This document shows, one piece after another, positions 9,433 to 18,826 of a stretch of 64,000 bases of DNA. The notes under the pieces were generated by a model. The model saw nothing but the letters and a program-made list of their open reading frames with translations. It made no database searches and was not told where the DNA came from. The stretch spans positions 496,001-560,000 of the forward strand of contig NZ_JAMQPN010000001.1 of NCBI RefSeq assembly GCF_026151655.1, in the 5' to 3' direction. The DNA is from Leptospira soteropolitanensis (GTDB lineage Bacteria; Spirochaetota; Leptospiria; Leptospirales; Leptospiraceae). Within the stretch, counting starts at the first letter, position 1. Each line of letters starts with the position of its first letter. The translations under genes and the position numbers were made by a program.

Positions 9433-9968
9433 ACAAGTAATTCCTCCCAGGCCAAATCATCTACTTTGATTTCATAAGAAAACGCAGTTTCGACACCTGG
9501 AATCCTTAGGACCACTAAGGTTTTATTTTTAACTTTTAAGATTTCCATAGTTTTGTCTTTTAGTGCTCCGCTGATGATGCGTATCATTTTCCCTTTTTCC
9601 AATACGGATTCAGGACTAACCTTCAAACTATCAGCATACTTTTGTAGGCCCTCTTCTAATAAATCCAAATCGTTTTGAGTCACGGTTGCTGGTTGGCCTT
9701 TATGAAATACAAAATGGTGGGAACCCGGTAATTGGAGGACTTTATTTTTATCTCTCCAGAATACTATTTTTACAAAAATATACGAGGGAAGGATGGGAAC
9801 GTGGATCCATTTAAATCGATCAGTCCATTTTTTTCTTTCTTTGCGGATAGGAACATAGTTTTCCAAGTGGTACTTGGTTAAAAGTTCACTGAGTTTTTTT
9901 TCTGCTCTGGGTTTTGTGTACACAATGTACCAAGCACTTTCTTCTATGGAGGGATTAGTCTCGGACAT
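9429..9968 (-). CDS. Specialised NusG paralogue (RfaH/UpxY-like antiterminator)
   Basis: 179 residues. The N-terminal NGN domain has WYIVYTKPRAEKKL and, later, PSYIFVKI, typical of NusG-family proteins; the C-terminal part (about 120-179) fits a KOW domain (GKMIRIISGALKD). It is adjacent to Kdo synthesis rather than to secE and rplK as the housekeeping nusG would be, so it is probably a specialised elongation factor that helps RNA polymerase read long surface-polysaccharide operons. The start overlaps the end of the upstream gene by 14 bases. RfaH versus UpxY type cannot be settled by eye. Confidence 0.85.
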   Translation of the reverse strand: MSETNPSIEESAWYIVYTKPRAEKKLSELLTKYHLENYVPIRKERKKWTDRFKWIHVPILPSYIFVKIVFWRDKNKVLQLPGSHHFVFHKGQPATVTQNDLDLLEEGLQKYADSLKVSPESVLEKGKMIRIISGALKDKTMEILKVKNKTLVVLRIPGVETAFSYEIKVDDLAWEELLV

Positions 9969-10452
9969 CTAAACGGAACCTAATGGGTAGAACAAATTCT
10001 TTACCTTTGGAATATTGAAAGTGCCAATCGGCTAGTTGTCGACGCACCTGTAAATCAAAGACGGCATACCTACACGCGGTGACCACTGCAATTTTTTCCA
10101 GAGTACCATCTTCTCTTACGGAAAGTTTGTAAACACAAACATCTTCAAGTTTTTGCTCTAAGGCAAGGGGTGGATAACTGAGACAATTTTGGAATTCGGA
10201 GATTTCGTCTTCGACGGTTTTGGTTCCGTCATCTTGGGAATGGTTGGACGAGGAAGTGGATTGGGATTTACCGATTCCAGATGAAAATTGCAACTGAATG
10301 GTCGAAATTGCTCCACCTTCTTTTAAATTGAAATATGTCGAATCTATGTCCCCTTGGAAGCTATAAGCAAATAAAGTCAATAATAACAAAAGGTGAAATC
10401 CAAAACTGACGATTAGCGCCTTGTATTTCTGGCCTTCAAAGAGAATGTGCAT
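9955..10452 (-). CDS. TonB-like energy transducer, membrane-anchored
   Basis: About 165 residues from ATG 10452; a longer reading from TTG 10521 would run into the divergent aroC start at 10512. There is one N-terminal membrane segment ([18 protein letters not shown]), then a Ser/Thr/Gln-rich linker (about 50-85), then a C-terminal domain with [16 protein letters not shown] and RRQLADWHF resembling the TonB C-terminal fold, which contacts outer-membrane receptors. The linker is short and not proline-rich, unlike classical TonB. It is first in the operon with NusG-like, kdsD and aroD. Confidence 0.65.
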   Translation of the reverse strand: MHILFEGQKYKALIVSFGFHLLLLLTLFAYSFQGDIDSTYFNLKEGGAISTIQLQFSSGIGKSQSTSSSNHSQDDGTKTVEDEISEFQNCLSYPPLALEQKLEDVCVYKLSVREDGTLEKIAVVTACRYAVFDLQVRRQLADWHFQYSKGKEFVLPIRFRLDVRD

Positions 10453-10511
10453 TCCAAGAACATGAAAAACTTTATTGGAGAGAATGCAATCTCCATTTTC
10501 ATTGTCCGTAT

Positions 10512-11648
10512 ATGCCTTCAAGTTGGGGAAAAATTTTTCGAGTATCTACGTTTGGTGAGTCCCACGGAACTTCCGTTGGTGTGGTTGTGGATGGAATTCC
10601 TGCTGGCCTTCCATTTCCAGAAGAAGAAATCCAAAAAGATTTAACACGGCGGAGGCCAGGCCAAAATGATCTAACGACTCCAAGGGATGAAAAAGATCGG
10701 ATGGTCGTTGAGTCAGGTGTTTTCCAAGGAAAAACAACTGGAAGTCCTATTCTGATGAAGGTGAATAACCAGAATACTATAGGTAGTGACTATGATGAGA
10801 TGGCACATGTCTTTCGGCCTTCTCATGCAGATTATACATATTCAGAAAAGTACGGACATCGTGCCCATGTGGGAGGAGGTCGGTCTTCCGTTCGAGAAAC
10901 GATCGGAAGGGTGGCAGCAGCAGGTTTGGCCCGTGTCATCTTAGAGCGTGAATTAGGGATCACAACAGTTGGTTGGGTGGACTCTATAGGTACAATTGAT
11001 TCCAATATTAGTGAATCCGAATATCCTACTTCACGAGATTTTGTAGATAATTTTCCAACAAGATGTCCAAAACAATCGTCCAATGATGCAATGGAAACGC
11101 TCATTCGCAAACTTCGAGACGAAGGTGATTCTGTTGGTGGCGTAGTGAAGATTGCTGTTCGAAATCTCCCCCCCGGTTTAGGGGATCCTGTTTATGATAA
11201 ATTGGATGCAGATTTAGCCAAAGCGATATTGTCGATTTCTGCCTGTAAAGGATTTGAAGTGGGTTCAGGATTTTCCGGTACTCGCCAAACAGGAAGAGTT
11301 CACAACGATGAGTTTTATATAGAACCAGGAACGGGAAAAGTAAAAACCAGAACCAACAATTCCGGAGGAATCCAAGGTGGAATTTCCAATGGAATGGATT
11401 TGATTTTACGTGCGGCATTCAAACCAACTTCTACCATTAAAATAGAGCAAAAAACCATTAACGATAAAAAAGAAGAAACTGTTTTAAAAGCTAAGGGTCG
11501 CCATGATGCTTGTGTTTTACCAAGAGCAGTTCCCATTGTGGAAGCCGTGGTAAATCTTGTGTTAGTTGATGCATATCTTTACCAAAGAGCCTTACAACCA
11601 AAATGGTTTATGAAATATGCTAATTTAGATTCTATACCAGAACAATAA
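10512..11648 (+). CDS. aroC: Chorismate synthase
   Basis: 378 residues, slightly longer than the usual 350-365. It makes chorismate from 5-enolpyruvylshikimate-3-phosphate using reduced FMN. The family signatures are present: GESHGTSVG near the N terminus, the RPSHADYTY region, [15 protein letters not shown], and the C-terminal [20 protein letters not shown] 10512 begins MPSSWGK, a standard start. It diverges from the TonB-like gene with only 59 bases between start codons, so both promoters must lie partly inside coding sequence or overlap. Confidence 0.96.
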   Translation: MPSSWGKIFRVSTFGESHGTSVGVVVDGIPAGLPFPEEEIQKDLTRRRPGQNDLTTPRDEKDRMVVESGVFQGKTTGSPILMKVNNQNTIGSDYDEMAHVFRPSHADYTYSEKYGHRAHVGGGRSSVRETIGRVAAAGLARVILERELGITTVGWVDSIGTIDSNISESEYPTSRDFVDNFPTRCPKQSSNDAMETLIRKLRDEGDSVGGVVKIAVRNLPPGLGDPVYDKLDADLAKAILSISACKGFEVGSGFSGTRQTGRVHNDEFYIEPGTGKVKTRTNNSGGIQGGISNGMDLILRAAFKPTSTIKIEQKTINDKKEETVLKAKGRHDACVLPRAVPIVEAVVNLVLVDAYLYQRALQPKWFMKYANLDSIPEQ

Positions 11649-11664
11649 AGGAATCCTGATACAA

Positions 11665-12405
11665 ATGAATCGACCCAAAGTTTATAAGATCCTACTTCTT
11701 GAAGATGATGAAAGTAGTGCTAAATTACTACTACATACTTTAGAAAGGTATAACTTTGATGTCACTCATGTTGTGGATGGCATGTCTGGACTTACTAAAA
11801 TTAGAAACAGTAGTTTTGATTTGGTGATTAGCGATGTCAATATGCCTTATCTGGATGGGATCAGTTTTTTGGAAAAAGGAAAAGAGATGTTAAAGATGAC
11901 GCCCGTCATCATGTTAACTGCTGTTGGTGAAAAGGAACAAGTGAGACGGGCAGCATTAAGTCATGTCACGGCCTATCTCTTAAAACCGATCGCAAACCAA
12001 GCTCTTCTAGAAAAAATTGCACAGGTTTTGCAACTCAAACCAGAAAACATTTTTGATAAAAAACAGCATCCGTTAAAGATCTCTGTTTCCGAATTGTCCA
12101 TTTCTCAGATGCTTTTGGAAATTCAGGGTTGCCCTGGAAAAAAAGCCCAGGATGAGATCTTTGATCGGTTCATGTTGACTTTGGGAGGCCGTGCTTCTTT
12201 CACCAATTTGAGAATGAATCTCGATAAGATCTTTTTTTATGAAGTAAGAGCCTTACAAATTTTGGATGATCTCATCGCCAAAATTCTCAAACAGACCAAT
12301 ATCCGTGCCAGTTCTCTGTTTTTGGATTCGGAATTCTTCAACGACAATGTCGTGGATCTGCAACCTTACTCTTATCTTTCCGAGGTAAATATAATTTCAA
12401 AATGA
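11665..12405 (+). CDS. Response regulator with uncharacterised C-terminal domain
   Basis: 246 residues. The receiver domain (about 7-125) has the acidic pair Asp14/Asp15, phospho-acceptor Asp57 in VISDVNMP, Thr85 and Lys107 in LLKP. The C-terminal part (about 130-246) is not a DNA-binding, GGDEF, HD-GYP or PP2C domain that I recognise; it is helical-looking with a few aromatics. It follows aroC after 16 bases and precedes nuoG. No histidine kinase is adjacent, so it is an orphan regulator of unknown output. Confidence 0.85.
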   Translation: MNRPKVYKILLLEDDESSAKLLLHTLERYNFDVTHVVDGMSGLTKIRNSSFDLVISDVNMPYLDGISFLEKGKEMLKMTPVIMLTAVGEKEQVRRAALSHVTAYLLKPIANQALLEKIAQVLQLKPENIFDKKQHPLKISVSELSISQMLLEIQGCPGKKAQDEIFDRFMLTLGGRASFTNLRMNLDKIFFYEVRALQILDDLIAKILKQTNIRASSLFLDSEFFNDNVVDLQPYSYLSEVNIISK

Positions 12406-12409
12406 AGGT

Positions 12410-12438
12410 TTGACAAAAACTAATGATAAGGTCTAATC
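12410..12438 (+). promoter_or_regulatory. Candidate promoter for nuoG-nuoI
   Basis: A consensus -35 TTGACA (12410-12415) lies 17 bases before CTAATC (12433-12438), a weak -10. A Shine-Dalgarno run of G (AGGGGG) follows, about eight bases before the TTG start of nuoG. The -10 is poor, so this is a candidate only. Confidence 0.4.
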
Positions 12439-12458
12439 AAACGTAGGGGGCCTGTTCT

Positions 12459-13893
12459 TTGGTTAAGATAAAGATAGACGGAGTCGAATACGAAGTCGAC
12501 GAAAAGAAAAACCTCATCGACGCCACAAAAGAAGTCGGAGTCGAAATCCCTTACTTCTGTTACCATCCAGCATTAAGCATCGTCGGTATGTGCCGCATGT
12601 GTCTCATTGAAATTGAAGGTGTTCCTCGTTTACAAGCAGCCTGTAATACTCCTGTAAAAGAAGGAATGGGGATCATTACCAAGTCTGACCGAGTCAAAGA
12701 AGCTCGAGCAGGAACTATGGAATTTTTACTCGCAAATCATCCGTTAGATTGTCCTGTTTGTGATAAAGCTGGAGAATGTCGATTGCAAGACAATGCATTT
12801 GGTTCTGGTTCTGGACATTCGAGATTTGAATTTGAAAAACGAAATATCCCTCAAGAAGAGATTGGGACTAATCTCATCATCAATCATAATCGTTGTATTG
12901 TTTGTTATCGTTGTGTAAGGTTTGAAGAGGAAAAGGTCGGACAGTCCAATCTCGGACTTTTTGAACGAGGAAATCATTCCATCATCGGTCTTGCGAAATC
13001 AGAACCAATAGATCATAATTACCAAGGGGCATTGGCAGATATTTGTCCAGTGGGAGCCCTCCTTAATAATAAAACATTGTTTAAGTCTCGGGTTTGGTGG
13101 TACAAATCGCATAAATCAGTCTGTCATGGATGTTCTACTGGTTGTAATGTGACAACGAACGTAAGAGATAACAAAATGTATCGTTATATGGTTCGTGAAA
13201 ACTATGACCAAGGTATGTTTTTCCTTTGCGACAAGGGAAGATTCGATTTGGATTGGATGAATGAAAATCGTCTACATAGTTATTTAGATGCTGGAAAACC
13301 ATCTACATCGAAAGAGGTCATTTCAAAAATCGCAGACCGCATGAAATCAGCCAAATCAATTGCAGTACTCGGTGGTGCTCATGAGTCCAATGAAACATTA
13401 GAATCATTGAAAAAGAGTTTTGATTTGATCGCACGTGAGTTAGGCGGTAAATCCATCCAATGGGAATCTCGTGTAACCGATGCACAAAATAAAGAAACCG
13501 AACAAGTAGATTTTTTACTCACAAAAGACAACCATCCTAATACAAAGGGAGCTGTTGATTTGGGAATCACCACAACTTCAGGTATCTCAGGGATTGTTAA
13601 TGCAGTGAAATCTGGCGCTATTGATTTAGTATTTGTATTGAAAGAATCGATCCCGGAAGGAATCGATCCATCAAAGGTAATTTCTTTTGATACTAATTTG
13701 ACTGAAGCAACAAAAAACGCAAGTTTGGCGGTGCCAATTCAAATTTTTGCAGAATCTGCAGGCAGTTTTACCAATAAAAACGGCCTCAGACAAAACTTTG
13801 AGCAATCGATGAATCCAATCAAAGGATTGTTAAATGCAGCTGGTGTTGCGGAATTGATCTTCCAAAAACTGACTGAAAAAGTGGAGGCATCCG

Positions 13894-13907
<14 letters not shown>
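12459..13907 (+). CDS. nuoG: NADH-quinone oxidoreductase subunit G, short form
   Basis: 482 residues, shorter than the 680-900 residues common for NuoG. It starts at TTG 12459 with a strong purine SD. Iron-sulfur ligands are clear: C34, C45, C48, C62 for the [2Fe-2S] cluster; H94, C98, C101, C107 for the His-ligated [4Fe-4S]; CIVCYRC near 145-151 with a later DICPVGA for the next cluster; and a CHGCSTGC...FFLCDKG site leading into the molybdopterin-like domain. That last domain (about 280-480) is reduced. The stop overlaps nuoI by 14 bases. The other complex I genes are not in the window. Confidence 0.93.
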
Positions 13908-14421
<514 letters not shown>

Positions 14422-14448
14422 ATTTATTTTTTCGATTCTATTTGATCT

Positions 14449-14487
14449 CCCGGTTTTTGTTGTTTAATGACGAAACCGGGTTTTTTA
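14449..14487 (+). terminator. Rho-independent terminator after nuoI
   Basis: Stem CCCGGTTT (14449-14456) pairs with AAACCGGG (14473-14480) and is followed by six T (14481-14486). It ends the nuoG-nuoI unit. Confidence 0.85.
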
Positions 14488-14515
14488 TTTTCTGTACAAA
14501 TAAGTTAATACATTT

Positions 14516-15595
14516 GTGAATTTACACTTTTTGATTCAAAAATTTATTTTTAGATTTTCAGTTCTAAATTTTTTAAATCAATTTGTTGCAGTCATTAGTT
14601 TTAGATTCTTACTTTGTGTGTTGGTTTGGATAGTCCCATTCCATTTTCAATCTTCCCTTTTTGCAGAAACTACCATTATAGAAAACGAAGAAGATGAAAG
14701 AAGGGTATTGGAAAACCATGCATTTGAAAAGCTAAGATTTGGTCTTGCTAACCATATTCATTATTATAAAGTCAAAAAAACTAAAAACACCGTCGTAGAA
14801 CAAAGATCTGGTCGTAAAAGACTTTATGATCATAATTTGATTTTACGTTCAATCTTTCGAAATCGGATTTTACACCATAAATATGGATCCATTGGTCGTT
14901 TGTTAGATGGTGCTAGCTTTATTGATTTTGGAAGTGCGATTTTGTATGAAGAAGGTGCGGTCACCGTTCGAGATTTGTATGAAGATCAGTTTCTTAGCAG
15001 GTACATTAACAAAATAGTCGCAACAGATATTAATGACCCCGAATACGATCATACACGCTATATCGAAATTCATTTAACGGAACGAGATCCCTTCCCTTTT
15101 GCTTTTAATGAAATTCCGTATCGTTTGGATGATCCATCTTATATCCGAATTTTAACAAAATTATATACACCGAATGAATTTTCACCAGTGATCTTTCGAA
15201 GTACTAATTCGGGGCCAGATTTGTTTTATACTGTGGAGGAAATGCGAGACCATTTCCAATCGGTATTGGATGCAAACCCGCATCGCAGTATTTTATATTT
15301 TTTTAATCGTTACATTTTCTTTCGAACTCCCTGTGAAACCAAATTTCAACTCATCGGAACCATCGATGAAAAGGTCGGAGTGAACCATAGTTTCAGCGCC
15401 TGGCGTTACGTGGACTGGAACAAAAGGGAATTTTCTGAAGCCATCGAACCCAACTACCGGTACATTCGCATCGCCGAAGAACGAAATGAAAGCAAAGCAG
15501 ATCGGTTGGATTCGATGATTTCGGGATTTGGGTGCCAAATTCGAGCGAAAATGATCTACTACCGTCACAAATTCATGAAAACTATGACGAAATGA
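14516..15595 (+). CDS. Uncharacterised exported protein
   Basis: 359 residues as read from a GTG at 14516; the true start may be a later TTG or GTG, since the best signal peptide begins nearer residue 30 and ends SSLFAE. The mature part has a segment RLLDGASFIDFGSAILY followed by VATDIND, loosely like motifs I and II of SAM-dependent methyltransferases, but the rest does not confirm this. No family is recognised. It stands alone between a terminator and the thiolase gene. Confidence 0.6.
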   Translation: MNLHFLIQKFIFRFSVLNFLNQFVAVISFRFLLCVLVWIVPFHFQSSLFAETTIIENEEDERRVLENHAFEKLRFGLANHIHYYKVKKTKNTVVEQRSGRKRLYDHNLILRSIFRNRILHHKYGSIGRLLDGASFIDFGSAILYEEGAVTVRDLYEDQFLSRYINKIVATDINDPEYDHTRYIEIHLTERDPFPFAFNEIPYRLDDPSYIRILTKLYTPNEFSPVIFRSTNSGPDLFYTVEEMRDHFQSVLDANPHRSILYFFNRYIFFRTPCETKFQLIGTIDEKVGVNHSFSAWRYVDWNKREFSEAIEPNYRYIRIAEERNESKADRLDSMISGFGCQIRAKMIYYRHKFMKTMTK

Positions 15596-15666
15596 TGATT
15601 TTTTTACTTTTCTTGTGAGACGAACTCTGTACGTTTTTCCTAGAACACCCAGAGAGAGGTAAACCC

Positions 15667-16881
15667 ATGGGGAATTCCTATATTATTGATGCTGTCCGAA
15701 CTCCGAGAGGAAAGGGCAAAAAACGCGGGACACTTGCATCCGTCCACCCACAAGAATTAGCTGCTGCCACATTAAAAGCCATCCAATCACGTACGGGAAT
15801 CGATCCAAAAACGGTTGAAGAAGTTGTAATGGGTTGTGTATCCCAAGTTGCTGACCAAGCTGCATGTATCGCGCGTTATGCGGTTATGGCTGCTCATTGG
15901 CCAAAAGATGTTCCAGGTTATACAGTAAACCGTTTTTGTGGATCTGGATTACAAGCCCTTAACAACGTAGCAAACCACGTTGGATCTGGTGCGATGGAAC
16001 TTGGAATCGGTGGTGGAGTTGAATCCATGAGCCGTGTGAAAATGGGTGATGATATGATGGGACGTGATTTTAACGTTGGTAACGATAAAATTGCTTCTTA
16101 CTACAATCTAGTTCCACAAGGAATTTCTGCCGACCTAATCGCAACTAAGTATGATATTTCTCGTGAAGAAGCAGATCGTTTTGCTGAATCTTCACAACAA
16201 AAAGCACACGCAGCCATTCAAAATGGTCACTTCAAAAAATCTGTAATCCCAATTACTTTGGATGATGGAACTGTTGTGACTGAAGAAGAAAACCCACGTT
16301 TGGAATCTGACTATGCATTCCTTTCTAGTCTTGGTCCTGTTTTCAAAACCATTGGTGAAAAAGAGTTGGATGCGATTGCATTACGTTCTTATCCAGAAGT
16401 AACAAAAATTAACCATATCCACACACTCGGAAACTCTTCTGGTATTGTTGATGGTGCTGCTGCGATTTTAGTTACCAATGATGAGGGTTTAAAAAAGTAT
16501 GGTTTGAAACCACGCGCAAAAATTCTTGCGACAGTAGCAACTGGTGAAGATCCAACAATCATGTTAACTGGTCCTGTTTCTGCTTCGCAAAAAGCTTTGA
16601 AACAAGCTGGTCTTAGTGTAAAGGATATTGATCTTTGGGAAATCAACGAAGCATTCGCATCTGTAGTGTTATATGTAAAGAAAACACTCGGAATTGATGA
16701 ATCCAAAATCAATGTAAACGGTGGAGCAATTGCTCTTGGACACCCACTCGGTGCAACAGGTGCGATTCTTACCGGAACCGTTCTAGACGAGTTGGAAAGA
16801 AGAGACCTTCGTTACGGACTGATTACTCTTTGTATCGGTGGCGGTATGGGTATCGCAACCATCATCGAAAGATTGAAGTAA
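15667..16881 (+). CDS. Acetyl-CoA C-acyltransferase (thiolase)
   Basis: 404 residues. The catalytic set of the thiolase family is complete: Cys91 in NRFCGSG (acyl acceptor), His359 in GHPLGATG, and Cys389 in LCIGGGMG. An AGAGAGG Shine-Dalgarno precedes ATG 15667. It either cleaves 3-ketoacyl-CoA in beta-oxidation or condenses two acetyl-CoA; sequence alone does not decide (fadA- versus atoB-like). A DUF35 protein, a family that often partners thiolase-fold enzymes, lies 1 kb downstream, separated by a degraded insert. Confidence 0.93.
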   Translation: MGNSYIIDAVRTPRGKGKKRGTLASVHPQELAAATLKAIQSRTGIDPKTVEEVVMGCVSQVADQAACIARYAVMAAHWPKDVPGYTVNRFCGSGLQALNNVANHVGSGAMELGIGGGVESMSRVKMGDDMMGRDFNVGNDKIASYYNLVPQGISADLIATKYDISREEADRFAESSQQKAHAAIQNGHFKKSVIPITLDDGTVVTEEENPRLESDYAFLSSLGPVFKTIGEKELDAIALRSYPEVTKINHIHTLGNSSGIVDGAAAILVTNDEGLKKYGLKPRAKILATVATGEDPTIMLTGPVSASQKALKQAGLSVKDIDLWEINEAFASVVLYVKKTLGIDESKINVNGGAIALGHPLGATGAILTGTVLDELERRDLRYGLITLCIGGGMGIATIIERLK

Positions 16882-16942
16882 GATAAGACTTTAAGAATTT
16901 ACATAACACGTTTGGATCCTGTAACAGCGGGGTTTAAACGTG

Positions 16943-17227
16943 TTTCGTTTATAACTCACCACATATCTTTTCTACCCGAAGAAATTAATAACAATAGCCG
17001 CGGCCCGCGGGGATTTAAACGAAATTCGTATATCATACCTCCCGATTGGGGTAAGTTGGGATAACCTGCGATCTGCGGGAGGGGGGGGGAGAATTATGTG
17101 CATTGCGTATAACACACCTAAGATTGATGAAAACAGAATATCCAGAGGTTACAAATTCGTATATCATATCTGATCACTGGAATTTAGATTTCCGGTGGCG
17201 ATTATGCGTAATACATATATCATACCA
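16943..17227. repeat. Five imperfect direct repeats in a gene-free stretch
   Basis: The stretch 16882-17275 has no gene. It holds five diverged copies of a motif close to TTCGTATATCATACC, ending at 16960, 17040, 17119, 17171 and 17227 (spacings 80, 79, 52 and 56). The third copy reads TTGCGTATAACACACCT and the first TTCGTTTATAACTCACC. Between copies are GC-rich palindromic pieces such as CCGCGGCCCGCGG (16998-17010) and a G9 run (17081-17089), out of keeping with the AT-rich surroundings. It could be a decayed array of recombination (attC-like) sites or a short mobile-repeat graveyard. No integrase is visible. Confidence 0.6.
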
Positions 17228-17275
17228 TTATGTTACATGTGGTAAAAATCTGAATGTATATCAAAAAATAGTGTA

Positions 17276-17482
17276 TTGATAAGAGGCACACATAGGTCAA
17301 TAATTATAAATGTGATCTTTGATTGGGATAATGAAAAAAATAAACTACTCAGTGTTCAGCGTAATATATCCTTCGAAAGATTAGTAATCGAAAACGAAAA
17401 TTCATTCTTTTTCAAACCTGCATACCCTTCACGAAAACACACTAAGCTTTATTTTCCAGAGGTGAACACACATGAAACTTAA
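17276..17482 (+). pseudogene. BrnT-family toxin remnant with internal deletion
   Basis: 68 codons from TTG 17276. The N-terminal part FDWDNEKNKLLSVQRNISFE matches the start of BrnT-like RNase toxins (pattern F-W-x3-KN...GISFE), and the end FFFKPAYPSRKHTKLYF matches their conserved C terminus (YPSRK). The central 30-40 residues normally lying between these parts are missing, so the two ends are joined in frame. The end overlaps the antitoxin start by 11 bases, as in intact systems. It is probably inactive. Family recognition is by memory of the pattern. Confidence 0.65.
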
Positions 17483-17744
17483 ACTTACCGATGAAGAAAA
17501 AGAATTAGAATTATCTTTTGAAAGATATGAATAGAAGTCTGTTTCAAATAAGAAAAGCTATTTAAATAAGTTTAAAATTGCTGCAAAAAATACTTTAGCC
17601 AAAGACAAAAGAATGAATATTAGAATTGCGGGAAAAGATATTCAATTATTAAAAACAAAGGCCCTTGAAATAGGGATTCCATATCAAACTCTAGTTTCAA
17701 GTATTTTGCATCAATATGTTACTGGGAAACTTAAAGAACAGTAA
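17472..17744 (+). pseudogene. Antitoxin gene interrupted by an in-frame stop
   Basis: A 90-codon reading frame from ATG 17472 to TAA 17742-17744 is broken by one TAG at codon 21 (17532-17534). The N-terminal part KLTDEEKELELSFERYE and the part after the stop (AAKNTLAKDKRMNIRIAGKD, then GIPYQTLVSSILHQYVTG) match the CopG-like antitoxins that follow this BrnT type. Re-initiation at the ATG at 17612 could still give a short ribbon-helix-helix protein of 43 residues. Toxin and antitoxin are both damaged. Confidence 0.7.
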
Positions 17745-17907
17745 TGCTTAAGTAGCCAATGCTATCAGACCTCCTTCGAACCTCTGCCCCAACAGGATAT
17801 TTGACAGGGCTGATACTTCCTTTCCGGATACAAACGAGCGTCAGGAGCGGATCTGCAGGCATTATAAACGTATTGCAATTAAATCTGCCCAATATGAGAA
17901 ATGTACT
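17745..17907. other. Gene-free GC-rich block upstream of the DUF35 gene
   Basis: About 160 bases noticeably richer in GC than the flanks, with TTGACA at 17801-17806 but no convincing -10 at the right distance. A minus-strand reading through it looks artefactual. It may be the right-hand edge of the inserted material or a leader for the DUF35 gene. Nothing else is recognised. Confidence 0.35.
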
Positions 17908-18243
17908 ATGAGCGTAACACAAACATTCACTGGCACAATTTGTAATCAATGTAACTTCAAAGTAGCAGAAGTGTTGGTGGGTTGTCCTTCCTGTGGCAGT
18001 GAATCCATACAAAAAGTGGACTTAAAACAAAATGGAACCATCCATTCGTTTACTGTTGTGTATGTTGGGTTTGGTCATATGGCAACTCGTGCCCCTTATG
18101 TTCTGGCGATTGTACAAACAGAAGAAAATGTAAAATTGACAACGGTAATTGAAGGTGTTACTGATTTCAATGCAGTGAAAATTGGAGATAAAGTCCGTTT
18201 TAAAGGTACGGATGAAAAAATTGGTCCCGTATTTCAATATTAG
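17908..18243 (+). CDS. DUF35 OB-fold protein with zinc ribbon
   Basis: 111 residues. An N-terminal rubredoxin-like zinc ribbon has C12-x2-C15 and C26-x2-C29, followed by an OB-fold (about 40-111) with GTIHSFTVVY and GDKVRFKG. DUF35 proteins bind acyl-CoA and act as partners of thiolase-fold enzymes such as SCP2 thiolases or HMG-CoA synthase, often in neighbouring genes. Here the thiolase is upstream, with a degraded insert between them, suggesting a once-contiguous pair. Confidence 0.85.
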   Translation: MSVTQTFTGTICNQCNFKVAEVLVGCPSCGSESIQKVDLKQNGTIHSFTVVYVGFGHMATRAPYVLAIVQTEENVKLTTVIEGVTDFNAVKIGDKVRFKGTDEKIGPVFQY

Positions 18244-18342
18244 ATTTTTCTCATACCTAGTTTCATCAGGTCCCAAAATCCAATTTAAAATCGAAAACTA
18301 AATGACTTTTTCATTTTGAAACCGAATTATCAAAGTTAAAAA

Positions 18343-18801
18343 TTGGCAACCTCTAAATATAAAAGCAAATCAAATTCTAGTTCCAAACTAAAATATCCTC
18401 TTCCATCGGAACAAGTATCATCCTATTATTTTAATTTAACACCCGTAATGTTTGATAAGTTTATGGAAATTCGAACTTTGATTTATGAATTGTCGGAATC
18501 AGATGAACGCATTGGTGAAATTGAGGAATGTTTGAAATGGGCGGAGCCAAGTTTTTTAACGCCTAAAACAAAATCTGGTTCTACCATTCGAATTGGGAAG
18601 GTAGACGATTCGGAATTTGCACTCTACTTTAATTGTAAAACCACCATTGCCAAAGAGATTGCTATCGAATTTCCAGAACTGAATTGTGATGGAAGAAGAG
18701 CGTTATATTTAAAAACGAATCAAAAACTTTCTAAAACCAAACTCATCGTTTGTTTAAAGAAAGCATTGCTGTATCACAAAAGAAAATCAATGCAAGGTTG
18801 A
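18343..18801 (+). CDS. DUF1801 domain protein
   Basis: 152 residues, beginning at a TTG (18343) without a clear Shine-Dalgarno, so the start is uncertain. The body (about 40-150) follows the DUF1801 pattern: a helical start, LKWAEPSF, IRIGKVDDSEFALYFNC, then a C-terminal ALYL element. The biochemical function of the family is unknown. The first 25 residues are Ser/Lys-rich and may be disordered. Confidence 0.65.
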   Translation: MATSKYKSKSNSSSKLKYPLPSEQVSSYYFNLTPVMFDKFMEIRTLIYELSESDERIGEIEECLKWAEPSFLTPKTKSGSTIRIGKVDDSEFALYFNCKTTIAKEIAIEFPELNCDGRRALYLKTNQKLSKTKLIVCLKKALLYHKRKSMQG

Positions 18802-18826
18802 TCCATTATTTCAAAAGACAAAACTT

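Noticed and set aside
16943..17227. CRISPR array
   Set aside because: The repeats are too diverged and unevenly spaced, and no cas genes are present.
17731..18012. Minus-strand 93-codon frame overlapping the DUF35 gene
   Set aside because: It runs antisense over the clear DUF35 zinc-ribbon gene and has no recognisable domain.
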